64,000 bases of DNA, from contig OY740774.1 in NCBI GenBank assembly GCA_963513935.1, positions 99,951,668 to 100,015,667 on the forward strand, in the 5' to 3' direction. Origin of the DNA: Aphrophora alni (taxonomy: Eukaryota > Arthropoda > Insecta > Hemiptera > Aphrophoridae). Below the pieces are notes generated by a model that was not told where the DNA came from, did not search any database, and saw nothing but the letters and a program-made list of their open reading frames with translations. The translations under genes and the position numbers were made by a program. Of the stretch, positions 28,591 to 40,360 are shown piece after piece (position 1 is the stretch's first letter; every line of letters begins with the position of its first letter).

Positions 28591-29445
28591 AATAGTATGA
28601 TTTAATAAATTCACTCAAGAGATATTCAAAAGATCAAATGTTTTCAGTTTATAAAATAATTTAAAATCATCCAAACTAAATATCTCAAGACATAAAAAAA
28701 AAAATTCTATTGCTAATTTCAGTATTGAGCAAATAATCCCTCCAGGGCTCATATATAGTAATGAGTTTTTGGTTTCCTCCCTGTTGTAAAATGAACAGAA
28801 ATTGTGAAGATCGTAAAAGATTTAGGAGACCTGTGTTTTTTGTGTTCCATGACTTGATAGCTGTCATATTTTATTATTGATATCTAAATTATTTCATTAT
28901 TGTCTATGGTTTTTGACAAAACATATTGTATAGCAAATGTCTTTAAATTATTTAAGCCCATTTTAAAAACATATTAGAATATGCAATTGTATTAATGTTT
29001 TCACTATTGACATCAAAATGAGCATTACTAAAAGTAAAATAAAGCTTAAATGTAGATTAATTTAATTTATAAATTCTGGAGGTATAAATTCTGCGAGTCT
29101 AGGGATGATTTTAATAATTGGTTATGTTTTAGAATATATTTGATACCGACACCTAACCACATAATTAACAGCAAGGATGTTTTGCTATAATTGACTATCA
29201 ATTAGTATAACACAATTATAAATTTTGATATTTAAGAAATGAATTACTACTCAACATGTCTCATATCAATAAACCTTAGACTACCAATAAATTTCCCAAT
29301 CTCTTACAGAATACTTCGACTTTTCAATAAGGAAAAACTCTGTCCTTCCCAAGTTACCAGTTACGTAAAGCCACCCTGATTTACGATTATATGTAAATAT
29401 TAATAAGTAAAAACAATGTTATATTATCTCTGCAAGTTACAATAC
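28591..29445. other. UBE3A intron, nothing recognised
   Basis: AT-rich intron with no feature I can support. Confidence 0.4.
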
Positions 29446-29645
29446 CTCCTCTTTCTTCATTGCTGCAAGTTGACTAGGAGCATAAGCGTCAAGTGGAGAT
29501 GAATCACTTTTCAAAAAACTACGACCTAGAGTATCTGGAGCTGAGTACACTTCTCCTAGTGTCCGTATTAACAGTGCATACGAATTCTCTGCTTGACATG
29601 TCTCCAGCACTTTTAATAATCTGGCTTCTGTCAGGTGTGGTGTTT
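29446..29645 (-). CDS. UBE3A: UBE3A exon (after AZUL domain)
   Basis: A 200-nt exon. The acceptor is GTTTCAG before 29645 and the donor GTATTG at 29445. Codon 150 is split A|AA with the previous exon, then codons 151-216 follow. It encodes TPHLTEARLLKVLETCQAEN, SYALLIRTLGEVYSAPDTLG and RSFLKSD, which align with LTEEKVYEILELCRERED and SPLIRVIGRVFSS of vertebrate UBE3A. It ends MKKEE. Confidence 0.96.
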
Positions 29646-32289
29646 CTGAAACATAAAAATTAATATTTTACATATCCAGGAAACAAAAATACAACAAAAT
29701 TAAAGATCTGATTTCTCTTAATCATAAAGTTTCAAAACCAAATGTATATAACAAAAAAAGAAGTTGTTTTGATGTGTCATTCTTCTGACACTGAGAAATA
29801 AAATACTACTGAAATTTATTTTATTCCATAATGGGGCGGGCATTACATCTCGAAGTTAGACCTCCAGCCAGAGAACAGTACCTCACTTTTACCCTTTACC
29901 AAACATAACTGTTTTTTTGACTTATCTCAATAAATTATGAGAAGGCCATCTCTAGCAAACTTCTCTACATTATTTCTATGGAGCGCCTATTGCTAAGTTG
30001 GAAACGTTGTGTTTCAAACCTCGCAGGTTTATTTCATTGGAAACGGCTTCAAATGGTTTCATACATCAGGTTTAGACACTGTTATATCCGTTTACTTTCC
30101 CTTTGTTCTCAGCTGTGATATGGGGCGACTTTCTGGGAAAACTACGTTGAAACCATCAAAATTGTAGATTTGAGAAAATAACAATGAGGATAATGTTTAA
30201 TTTAAATTGTAATCAGTCATCAGACACTCTTTACTCTACTGTACTCTTCACAGAAGACAACACAATTTGAGCCATTTCCTCCAGTCTTATTTATTGCAAT
30301 CACATAGACTCCATAATCAAAATTTAGAGTCAAAATTTATAAAAGCACACTGGCTGGCTAAATTCCTACCAAAACTCTCTAATTTTTCTTCCTAGCCTTG
30401 CAGACTATCTGCCCCTTTCTTCATTTGATCTATTCAGGAAGATCAATTGCCTTCAATCCTCTCTTTCTCTCCTGAACCATATCCATTCTGATTGCTTCCA
30501 AACTGTCAATACAGGTTCAAGACCTACAAAAAGGAATGCAAGATCCTTCCTTGACTAACCCATCTGTTTTCTAATTGCCTGTAATTTCACACTCAGCATT
30601 CACATCAGATTGACCTTTTTAAATTGTGCTAATTTTATCAGCACATCCTTGCACTCGCTTATTAACATAGATGTTACCTTAGGCAAGCTCAAAGCCCGCA
30701 ATACTGCTTGAAACAAATCTAAACTTTATTCTTACCCAAGAGGAACACCTCCACCCAGACCTGTTCACTGCATAATTTGACATGCCTGTTTGGAACATTG
30801 ATACATAACTATACAACAGGTATAATCTACAAAGCTGCAGTTCCTCAATAAATTATTTGTAAAAAGCCAGTATCACCAACCTTTAGATCCATCCCTACAG
30901 GAAACAAGCGTGAAGATTTCTCTATGGTCACACATTCTTTGTTAGGAAAACAATTTTGAATCCCTAAACTAAACCTAGCAATACAACTATTTGTGCTGAA
31001 ACCAAAAATTGGTGTTACATCTTAGTCCTATTATTCTGGCCTATCACTTCCACTGCACTATATTACCTAATACATTCCAAAATTGGTTCCTTCATTATGT
31101 TAATCTGAAGAAGATAAAGATTTAGGAACACTGTTATCAAAGTTGTCTTCATGGCATCCATTATGTTAATGCAAGTTTTCAGCTGAACTTCCTTCAGTAT
31201 AAAACTAACAATAATTAATCGGAAATCAATCCAACATACCAATAATATAGTTATTATTAAGAATTACTAGTGCCTGATATAGACTTATATGGTGATCATG
31301 GAAAACATTCTTCATGTACTCCCAATGGTCCCTTGGTATATCCATAACATCCTGGTTACCGGTAAACTCTCCAACTAAGTTGACTATCGAGTAAATATTA
31401 CTGAATTTATAGCATTTTGCTATGAGAAGAAACTAATTTCCTATAAAGTAGTTAATAATATCTAAATACCATTTTCAGTTTCTTTCATTATTTTCAGAGG
31501 TATATTTGCCACTATTCAGAGCTCTATATTTATTTGGATAATATTTATTTGTAGATTCCAATATAATTTTAGTTTCATCTTCAAATATTTGAAAAATTAT
31601 TGGTTAAAATAATTTTCTAACAAAAAATGTGAATTCTTTCTGTTACTGTCAATATTCCCTAAAACGATCTAATCCTACACTATTGATCAGTTTCAAACCC
31701 GACATTATAAAAGAAAATGGTTAATACATAACTGTCCAAATTATTCTACTGTTATGAATCTAACCTTGAAAAAATACCAATATAATGTAGTCTTGTGTTT
31801 GCATATAAACATCTGTGTACACATAATAACACCGCTTTTGTTCTAGTGAATTGACAAATAACTTTGTTCTTTAAATACTACATGCTACTGTTGGTATAAT
31901 AAAATAAGTTTTAAAAAAGGCCAAAATTGCGAAGTGGATTAATCACGATTTAAAATACTTAAAGAAATCTGTGAATCTACCATTGTAGGATGATAATAGG
32001 AAAGTTATCAGGAATGGAAAGTGGGATGAAATTGTTTGCTAATATCTTGAAAAAAAAAAAAGAAGGAAAACTAGGTTTTATGAAATAAAAAATTTTAATC
32101 CTTTAGTAGCTTTTAAAATTACCTTTAACTTGTTATTCCAGTAACAAAAACTGGATGATTGATTTGGGAAATACAGTCTTTTTCCAATTTTTGTATTTTC
32201 GCTATTTACTAAAGCTCAAAATTAAAAAATATTCCCTTTAAGGCTTTTTTTTTAATTTGCTTTAACATGTTAGATTTTTTACCACTTTG
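29646..32289. other. UBE3A intron, nothing firmly recognised
   Basis: The first 170 bp are plain intron. From about 29830 to 31400 base composition is more balanced than elsewhere, with fragments that look formerly coding but are broken in every frame. I could not assign a family. The remainder is AT-rich. Confidence 0.35.
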
Positions 32290-33200
32290 TGATACAAATT
32301 TGTGAAGTTAAGGCCCAAAATTGTTAACAAATATATCAACACTTGTGAAAAGATACTTTTTTACAAATTCATTGTTACACATGAATTGAACACCATAAAA
32401 TACATAGCCGTGGCCAACGGATACAGGAGTTCTATGGTTGATGAAATCCTTAAAAAGTACATAAGGAACAAGGAAAAACCACCGAAAGAATAAAGTAAAA
32501 AAACCTTCAGATATACGGAATATGGGGGTTATCCTACCTAGCATCTTGACAAACACGCTGAAGAAGATACATGTAACCATGTCGTTCCGCACCTCTAACA
32601 ACATTAAGAATATAATTAAGCCCAAAAAAACAACACCATTGGAACAAAAGTCAGGGATATATAGAATCAATTGTGATGAATGCGAGTGTTTTTATATAGG
32701 GCAAACTGGGAGGCAATTTAAAAAACGATTTAAAGAACATCTTCCAAGTAACAGAGTAGCGTATGCAAAATCTAACTGCGCACGCCACATTACAGAAGAA
32801 AACCACTCGTATTCTAATTTTGAAAGCAACTTCAATCCAATTCACATATGCAAGAAGGGCAAACAAATGGATGCGCTAGAGGAATATGAAATATATAAAA
32901 CGCAGTTAAAAAGTACAGAACATATGTTGAATGACCAATTGAATTTTAAGTCCAACTTGATGTACGACTTTGCTAGAGGAATAGATAAGAAACACAAACA
33001 CTAAGCGGTACTGCAGGTTAGGGATCAGTATATTAAACGTATTCGATGGTGTGCACACGCGTTGATATTGTCTGTGTTAATGTGAACGTGTTTGTGTATA
33101 TGTGTTGCGATATGTTGTGTAATAATTTATTTTATTGTTTTAACGACCTCAGCAGAGCGATATTCTGAAGATGGAACGAGTTCCGAAACACGTCATTTGA
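32290..33200 (+). mobile_element. 5'-truncated Penelope-like retroelement (GIY-YIG part)
   Basis: Two frames carry the C-terminal part of a Penelope-like element: 32362-32490 (HELNTIKYIAVANGYRSSMV) and 32522-33004. The second holds a GIY-YIG endonuclease domain: SGIYRINCDECECFYIGQTG has the GIY and YIG motifs with the CDEC knuckle. It continues RQFKKRFKEHL, CARHITEENHSY and LEEYEIYK, ending in a stop at 33002-33004. A frame break separates the two parts. The upstream reverse transcriptase is missing. The 3' tail at 33165-33189 has CTGAAGATGG, a loop, TTCCGAAAC, a hairpin motif also present in the copy near 40.2 kb. Confidence 0.9.
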
Positions 33201-35168
33201 TTATAAAGTAAGTAACTATTTCATTATTAAAAAAGTCACATAGACGGACATTATTGTTCTTTTATTATATTAAATATTTATTAATTGAAGGATGAATAAT
33301 ACTTTACTTAACAATAAGTGATTAAAAATGTATGTTGATATAGGAGAACTAATTTTGAAAATTAATATTGTGAGAAGAAATCGTGAATTTAACTAATCGT
33401 GAAACATAATAAAATTGAGTAAATAAATAAACTGTGTTAAGGATCAGATGGAGGTAGTAATGAGTACAACATATGTTCTTCGATGACAAAAAAAAACAAA
33501 AGTTGAATCCTGTATTGATGATTTCTTGTTGATGTATATAAAAAGCTAAGAATAAGTATATATGTACATAATAATGAAGTTTTTTTTACAAAAAGGATCT
33601 AAAATAAAAATAGTTTATCAACGATAGGGTTGTATAGCTCTAGAGCGTATAGAGCGCCGAAGAAAATTGTGTAAGCAAAGAGTGATTGGTTGAGAGTAAA
33701 TGTAATTTCAAGATTATAAGTTGTATCTGGAAAATAGTTGTGATTTGAGACATATTTCAAGTTATAACTGAACCGAGTAAGTTATAACATAAAACTGTAG
33801 TGTATCGAAATATTGCAATTCAGGTTTCAGATATTAGAACTTGTTAGAGGAAAACAGAAGGTACAGTATTTCACAAGCAATCGAAGTGGCATGATGTCAT
33901 AGCATAAAGACCAAATTTTTTTTTTTTTAATAATTTCACATAAAACAGATTTATAAAACGTCTGTAGAAAGACAAATGGAACTTTGTTTTAGAAAGATTA
34001 GCAGTTTGCTGTGTTACAAATTATAATCTAGCCAAGACAGAAGAAAGAAGTTACAGATAGGCTTTGGGTTGAGAGAAAAATATTGAATTTGTTGACAGAA
34101 AATGAGGCAGTGACTAAGTAGTGATAAGAAGACAGGACTGCAAGAGTTGCACACAACTAAGTGCCATGAGTCTAGGCTTACTTTAAACAAACACAAGATT
34201 TCAACACTGCATACCAACAAAGGCCTATTTTGGTTCCTTTCTAAGATAGACTTATATGACTATTGAGAATACTGATATGCTATGTTACTGGAAGATGGAC
34301 CTTCATATTATGTATGATTTATTTAACTAAGAATAAGTTATACTCCTTACCTAAATATGTAAATAAAGTAAAACATCATTAATTGTAAGAAATAATACTA
34401 CTTGCTATTTGGTATAGATAACTACCTAGTGTTATATATGATAATCTGAATTATTAATAAGTAAAAGAAACAGTTTAAAACATTGAATGTGCTATGCCGC
34501 CGATCATACCTACCCCGGAATTGCGGAGTCACAGTTGGACTACTGTGGCCCTCAAATACTCCTATAGCATCAGAAACTGAAATAAACAAGAGAGACCTGG
34601 CCGGAAAGTTGAAAGAGAGGGATCTAACCCAATACAACATGAAAAAAAGTAAAGATTCAGCCAGAGTCCCCCGAGATTGCTAAGTTTGTATTGACTAAAA
34701 CTTGAGGGACTAGTGTTGCTTTATTCACTTTTTTTGTGAGGTCAGAAATTTGTGTACATAAGAGACTTGCAATTTGTTTTGTATCTAAATTTTAAAAAAT
34801 ATTCAGCAAGTACATCACTTTACAGTTCTTACTTTAAAAATATTTGGAAACTAGGCCCTATATAATTTTAAACTTTGTACCCTCCAATTACTTAAGGTTT
34901 GGATGTGGTAACAATATTTCTTTACATTATTTTTCTTGTTTTAATGAGACCTTTATAGAATGTCTTATCCAAATGGTGTGTAACAAAATGGATATTTAAA
35001 ATCTTTTAGTTACACCCTATTCTAGGTCCTTCAAAATCAACCCCAATGTCAAGAATAATTGAGACAATAACATAAAAGTTAACTGTCTCTCTTTGAGCCA
35101 TTGAAAGTTAGACAGAGTTTATTTTCTCCTTGTAAAACTAAAGTATTACATAAATACATAATACTTAC
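33201..35168. other. UBE3A intron, little recognised
   Basis: AT-rich intron. The only named item is the decayed repeat at 34534-34680 sharing blocks with 26868-27030. Short open frames elsewhere match nothing. Confidence 0.4.
34534..34683 (+). repeat. Decayed coding-like repeat, partner of 26868-27030
   Basis: Reads LLWPSNTPIASETEINKRDL, then GKLKERDLTQYNMKK in one frame and stops at 34681. Shared nucleotide blocks with the copy near 26.9 kb show common descent. Its parent is unknown. Confidence 0.5.
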
Positions 35169-35385
35169 TTGGTGGAGCTTTATTGATTGTGTTATGTTTA
35201 GAACTTGACTCTTGTGTGTTTGTAGCAGATATAAACGTCTTATTTTCTTCATTATTAGATGTTTCTCTAAAATCATTGTGTGTGCGAGCAATTTTGGTTG
35301 GATGAGCATCACACAGTCGAGCATCTTGCCGGAACAACTGAATAGCTAAGCCAGCGGCTTGATTTGGAGTTAATTCATCCTTGAG
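35169..35385 (-). CDS. UBE3A: UBE3A exon (end of AZUL zinc finger and linker)
   Basis: A 217-nt exon (codons 78-149 plus one base). The acceptor is TTACAG before 35385 and the donor GTAAGT at 35168. It begins LKDELTPNQAAGLAIQLF and continues RQDARLCDAHPTK. The cysteine in RLCDAHP corresponds to the fourth zinc ligand of the AZUL finger; the other three are in the preceding exon. A variable Ser/Asn-rich linker follows (TNTQESSSKHNTINKAPP). Confidence 0.96.
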
Positions 35386-35600
35386 CTGTAACATCATTCC
35401 ACCATTTTATTTAAGGAGAAACCATGGACTTCATTTTGAGATTCATTTACTAGTTAACTTTTTATGGCCAAATAAATTACTTTTTATTTTATTCAACACT
35501 TTTGTCCACAAATATAAGTAATTTATTATTAATCAAAAACTGAAGGAATATATTAATGACTTACTTTAACATTGTATTTTTAATCATAGAAGAAAATAAG

Positions 35601-36911
35601 TATGCGCCAAAATAAACAGTACAGAAACTGAATCAGCTGTAGCTGCCTTCTCGATCGGCTGTGTCAACTTTTGATTGTTGCCACGTCTTCGTGATTATTA
35701 TTTCTTTCTTATTTGAGGTTACTTTTTTCCTGATGTGGTGCTACTACTACTGCAGAGAAAGCTTTTATCGTAGAGCATTATTTTCGGTCATACAGAATTG
35801 GACGTGTAGATGGGCCAAGTTTGTCACACACTCCATTACGTTTTCAGGAAAATTTTCACAAAAACCCGCCTACTAATGGTGTAATTATTAGTAATATTCA
35901 AAAAAATTGAAGAATAGGTAAGTGCTTTGACGCAGCGGCAGGGCTATTCAGGTCGCCCAACTACTGTCTGTACAAATGAAAACCACAGAAGAGTATACTA
36001 GCATGTGTTAGTCACTGAAAAGAAGCCAAAATGAACATCTTTGAAACTGAATATAAGCAATACCTCATTGAGAAGAATGTTTAAAAACAATGGTGGTTTT
36101 CCCTACAAGATACAAACTGGGTAACCTTTGAACTGTATAAACAAAACAGTCAAAGTTTAGTACTGTGCTTCAATTTTAGCAATGTGCTACGGAGAACCTG
36201 AGTTTCTAAGTGATGTGTGGTTTTAGATGATGTCATGTGCACCTCAATGGTTTCATAAACAAGCAGACAACACGTTTTCTTGGGTTTGAACATCCTGACA
36301 GTGTTGTAGAGAGTCCACAGCATAGTAAGCATGTAACCATTTGGTGTGCTGTTTTAGGGAGAGGCATAATTGCTCCATACTTTGTTGAAGACAATAATGG
36401 AAATCCTCTTACTGTAAATCAGGACTGATATAGGGTCATTCTTGATTGTTTTATAGGAGACCTCAGGACATTTTGTCGTGTCCGAAACTTGTCTTTTCAT
36501 TCAAAATGGTACAACCAGCCACACTACCTTAACCAACATTGCTTTCCTTCAAGAAACTTTTGACCACCACCTCATCTCCCTTAGAACAAACTCTCCAGCC
36601 CACTTCCCCGATCTTACACCACCTGACACCTACGTCTGGCAAATGTTGAAGAAGAAGATTTTCTGTGAAGACCCGCCAGCTACCATCGTCCAACTCCAGG
36701 AAAAAATAACCATGGGTATAAGGAGCGTGAAACAACCCCTCTTCGCCGAAATGAAGCAAAACCTTCAAAAACGGTACGAGTGTTGTCTAAAACTGAACGG
36801 AAGTAATATTGAACATCCGAGTCTAACAGATTTTGCTTCTAATTGTTTGTATATGTGGAAAACAATTTAAATAAAATCTTACAATTTCAGTACTGTTTAT
36901 TTTGGTGCATA
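35601..36911 (+). mobile_element. Tc1/mariner-superfamily transposon with TA duplication
   Basis: TA at 35601-35602 and 36910-36911 flanks inverted termini TG(C)GCCAAAATAAACAGTAC and complement, about 28 bp with three mismatches. The transposase is broken into several frames. The N-terminus reads EKAFIVEHYFRSYRIGR at 35757-35807. The core reads MHLNGFINKQTTRFLGFEHP at 36237, then SKHVTIWCAVLGRGIIAPYF. The C-terminal frame runs from 36478 to 36870 with HFPDLTPPDTYVWQMLKKKI. The second catalytic Asp, normally in QxDGATxHT, is Asn here (IQNGTTSHT). It is therefore a dead copy of about 1.3 kb. Confidence 0.9.
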
Positions 36912-38243
36912 CTGTACTATACCCAAATTCATTGAAGCAAAGTTTCTTTATTATAGACTCAAATCTGATTTTATCATGTATAGCATTTCATGATAACAGT
37001 ATTTGCAATCAGCTGGCAGCGGAATTAAATAATCTCAAATAAGTTAATATGCCTGTAGGTAGTATATGTAACTTGTATTTAAACTAATTATTTAGATGCA
37101 GAGAAGTTATTTGTAGTGTGTTAATGTAAATAATAACGTTTTAATAATATCTCTTTATCATATCCAAAATTATATCATTATTAAATAATTCACTTTCCAA
37201 ATTTTACATTAACAAACAATTACCCTTCAAGTGTTATGAAAGATAGGTGAGGCCGTGAGAGCTTACAGATGGTAAAAATTTTTAATTTATGGAAAATAAT
37301 TTAATTGTTGAAGAAAAAGGAAGGCAGTGGACACCTCTAATGGATTTAGAGGAGACTTTCAGGAGCTCAGGGTGATTATTCTGTTAAAATACCAGAATAT
37401 AATTTGGCTTATTATAAAGTAAAACAGTATTTACTGATTTTCGTTTTTCTTATTATAACATCAAGAAATTTTGTTAAAAAAATATTTGCACAACTGGGTG
37501 AGATCCAAACAATTAATTAAACTTTGAGAAAATTTCAAACAGCCATTAATAAAAATATTATACATATTTCAGTTACCTCTTTATCCCTAAAACTATTATA
37601 CTTGATCCAAAGACAGAATTAAAGTTATAAACTATATTTAACTTCTTTAAATATTATTAGGCCTATTATTTCAACAGTATTTAATAAATTTTATATTGAT
37701 TATGATTGTCAAGTAAATAACTTGGAGGAAGCCAACACCAACCCTTTTACCCCGAGATCAATAAATTAAGTAAATATATAAATATTTTAAAATATAAATC
37801 AGACTAAATAATTAAATATAAATACGTCTATCTCTAATATGTTGAACTTATAAATATATGAACTACAGTGAAGAATTGTACATTCAGGAACTTAAGTGAT
37901 AAGTGTTGACAAACTTTATGCCAAACTAGTAGCCAAGGGATATTTATTCATAAAACTGATAGGATATATTGAATCATAGCACCAGTAATTAGTGACTACT
38001 AGATTCAAATATTGACAATCTTATAACTAAGAACATTTTATTGTGATTATTTAATCCTCTCAAATTCCATATGTTGTATAATTTTATATCAACTTGTGCC
38101 TTTTTATGTGTTAACATTTTTTGAATAAAAATTATGTTAATATTTGTATCATATTTCTATACTTCATTTCTAAGTCTGAAGTAACTGTAACAGTATAGCT
38201 ATCTATCTCTTAGTTAGTTATAACCAGATATTTGTTGATTAAA
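36912..38243. other. UBE3A intron, nothing recognised
   Basis: AT-rich intron between the Tc1-type element and the second LTR-like copy. No feature seen. Confidence 0.4.
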
Positions 38244-38756
38244 TGTGGCCCAGCCAAGGAGCCCACCAAACCAAAACTATATTAAGTATAAATTAGGATA
38301 TAAAGGAATTCTAAATAATAAAATATGAATTGGCACTTGCGATTTTGTTGAGCAGTGCAATATCACGTAGAAGGTGGGGGGAGAGGACGAGGAGTGGAGG
38401 GCTTGAACCAGCGAGCCGAGCGAGAGTCTGTTCCGAGAGCCGCGAGAAGGAAGACCGCTACGGGACGAGGTCAGTCCATTTTTGGTCTCGTGCTATATAA
38501 TTAATCGGTATGTTTTTCGGCCACTATTAGGGCTTTATCTAGCCGTTATGTTTTTTTTTATAAATTATAATTATTTCTGTAATCTTCTAATTCGGCGCTA
38601 AAATAAAAGAGAACATTTAATTTAACTTGCATTGCGTGCATTCATTAGCGTCCTAACCCGACTCCTTGGCCCTTCCTGACAAGATTCGGCTAAAGTGTAC
38701 GCAGTCTCCAGCCAGCCGGAGCTTCCAGCTGGTCAAAAGAAGTGGAGACGGTCACA
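38244..38756. mobile_element. Solo-LTR-like repeat, copy 2
   Basis: A 513-bp copy of the unit at 17230-17746 in the same orientation, beginning TGTGGCCCAGCCAAGG and ending GACGGTCACA. The flanks are TAAA on the left and TATA on the right, an imperfect target duplication. It differs from copy 1 by many substitutions and small indels, especially in the middle (38360-38600), so the insertions are not very recent duplicates. Confidence 0.72.
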
Positions 38757-39607
38757 TATAAAAAGGTTTATTACACATGATGCTGTTTCTAAGGAATTAT
38801 ACATCCGAATTGAATTGAATGATATTTAGCACACAAATAAAATAGACGAAGATACAAACTGTACAGTGTAGTTGAGGATAAAAGTAAGCTAATGAAATAA
38901 CAGCAAAAGTAATCACCTACTAGCACTGTTAGATATTATTCAATAACAATTTTAATTACCATATGTTACATCAATTTTTTCTAGGAATTGAGTCAAGAAT
39001 ACTAAAGATTATTTAAACCCGTCTTTGTGTCATAAGTCTTGTAAACTACAATCCCATTAAATAACAATACATTCCTTTCTTTTTAGTTTTATCAACCAAC
39101 AATTTTATTTCAAATATATAACTCTTGTTCATCCAGTTTAAACACATTTATTTATACCTACGCTACCACAGAGGCCTAAATCAATCTACATTCTATGATA
39201 CAATTGATATGAATGAATGAAGCATGGCATTAGCCAGACTGTCAAACCTTCAACAAGAACACACCAAACTGAATCCTTCATTTTTAAATAATTTTCTATG
39301 CAATTGTTAAGCTAAACTAAAGTATTCTTGGAAATTCATTTACCTTTATTTCCTGAACATAAACGTGATTTTAATATTTCAATGATTGTCACCAAATTAA
39401 GGCAAGTCCAGTATAGATTAATTTCCAAATTACGAAACAAACTTGTATATATAAATCGTCTCAAAAAGTTAAAACACATTTCTCATTGTTTCACAATTAT
39501 TACATAACCTAATAAGCCTTAGGAGGGATAAAAGTAATAAACTAATATTAAAAGAATCATGTTGCTAGTATCCAAGTCACTATTGTTTTAACTAACAATT
39601 GAATTAC
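38757..39607. other. UBE3A intron, nothing recognised
   Basis: AT-rich intron with no supported feature. Confidence 0.4.
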
Positions 39608-40193
39608 CTTATATGCAGTAGCGGCCGGTGGTTAAGGGCAATGGGAGGGCTCTGTTTTATTTTATACACGTAAGGGAAGGCATGTTATCAAAACATACAC
39701 TACGGTTCAGAAAGCAGGCGTAACACAAACAATTCGTGTGAGTGGCGAGACACTATTAATTTAGAACAGTTGTGTCAACTTATTTTGCCCATCGAAAACA
39801 AGGTTTTTAGTAATGCGGAACATCTAATTTATGGTGGCTGCACTGACTGATGTCTGTTCGCGCAGCTTCGGACTCTGCCCTAGAAGCCCATTACACGCTG
39901 CACGTGTAAATGACGTCACGGCACCCTCAGCTCTGTCTGCTGCTTGCCCCATATGACTAAATGAAATGAAAATGGGACGCTCTGGACACCGTCCGAACTC
40001 CAGAATACATTCGTCAAATATTTTATATTGTAAAACTTTTGCTACAAATGATGGTGAAATCCATAGCGGCAATTCATAATTCATTTATCTCCAAAGAATT
40101 AAATACATATAGGTATTTACATTATTAAAATAATATTATCATTGGGGGGGGGCGTCCGAGAGTCCTTATGAGTAAGCCGCCACTGCTTATATG
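39608..40193. mobile_element. Non-autonomous hAT-type element with 8-bp duplication
   Basis: CTTATATG occurs at 39608-39615 and 40186-40193 as a perfect 8-bp target duplication. Between them the element starts CAGTAGCGGC (39616) and ends with the complement of CAGTGGCGGC (40185), a short inverted terminus of hAT style. It is about 570 bp, with a GC-richer interior and a G tract at 40144-40152. A minus-strand open frame of 86 codons at 39824-40084 crosses the interior; I do not recognise it as a transposase, and it may be leader sequence of the parent. Confidence 0.9.
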
Positions 40194-40200
40194 GTTTCCG

Positions 40201-40319
40201 CCAGGTGACTTCTTTTTTCAAACACTAACACGTTTCAGAGCATCTGCTCCATCTTCAGAGTTTTATTCACTCAGTTGAAATCGTTAACAACATTAAAACA
40301 TAAAATATAAAAACACACA

Positions 40320-40360
<41 letters not shown>

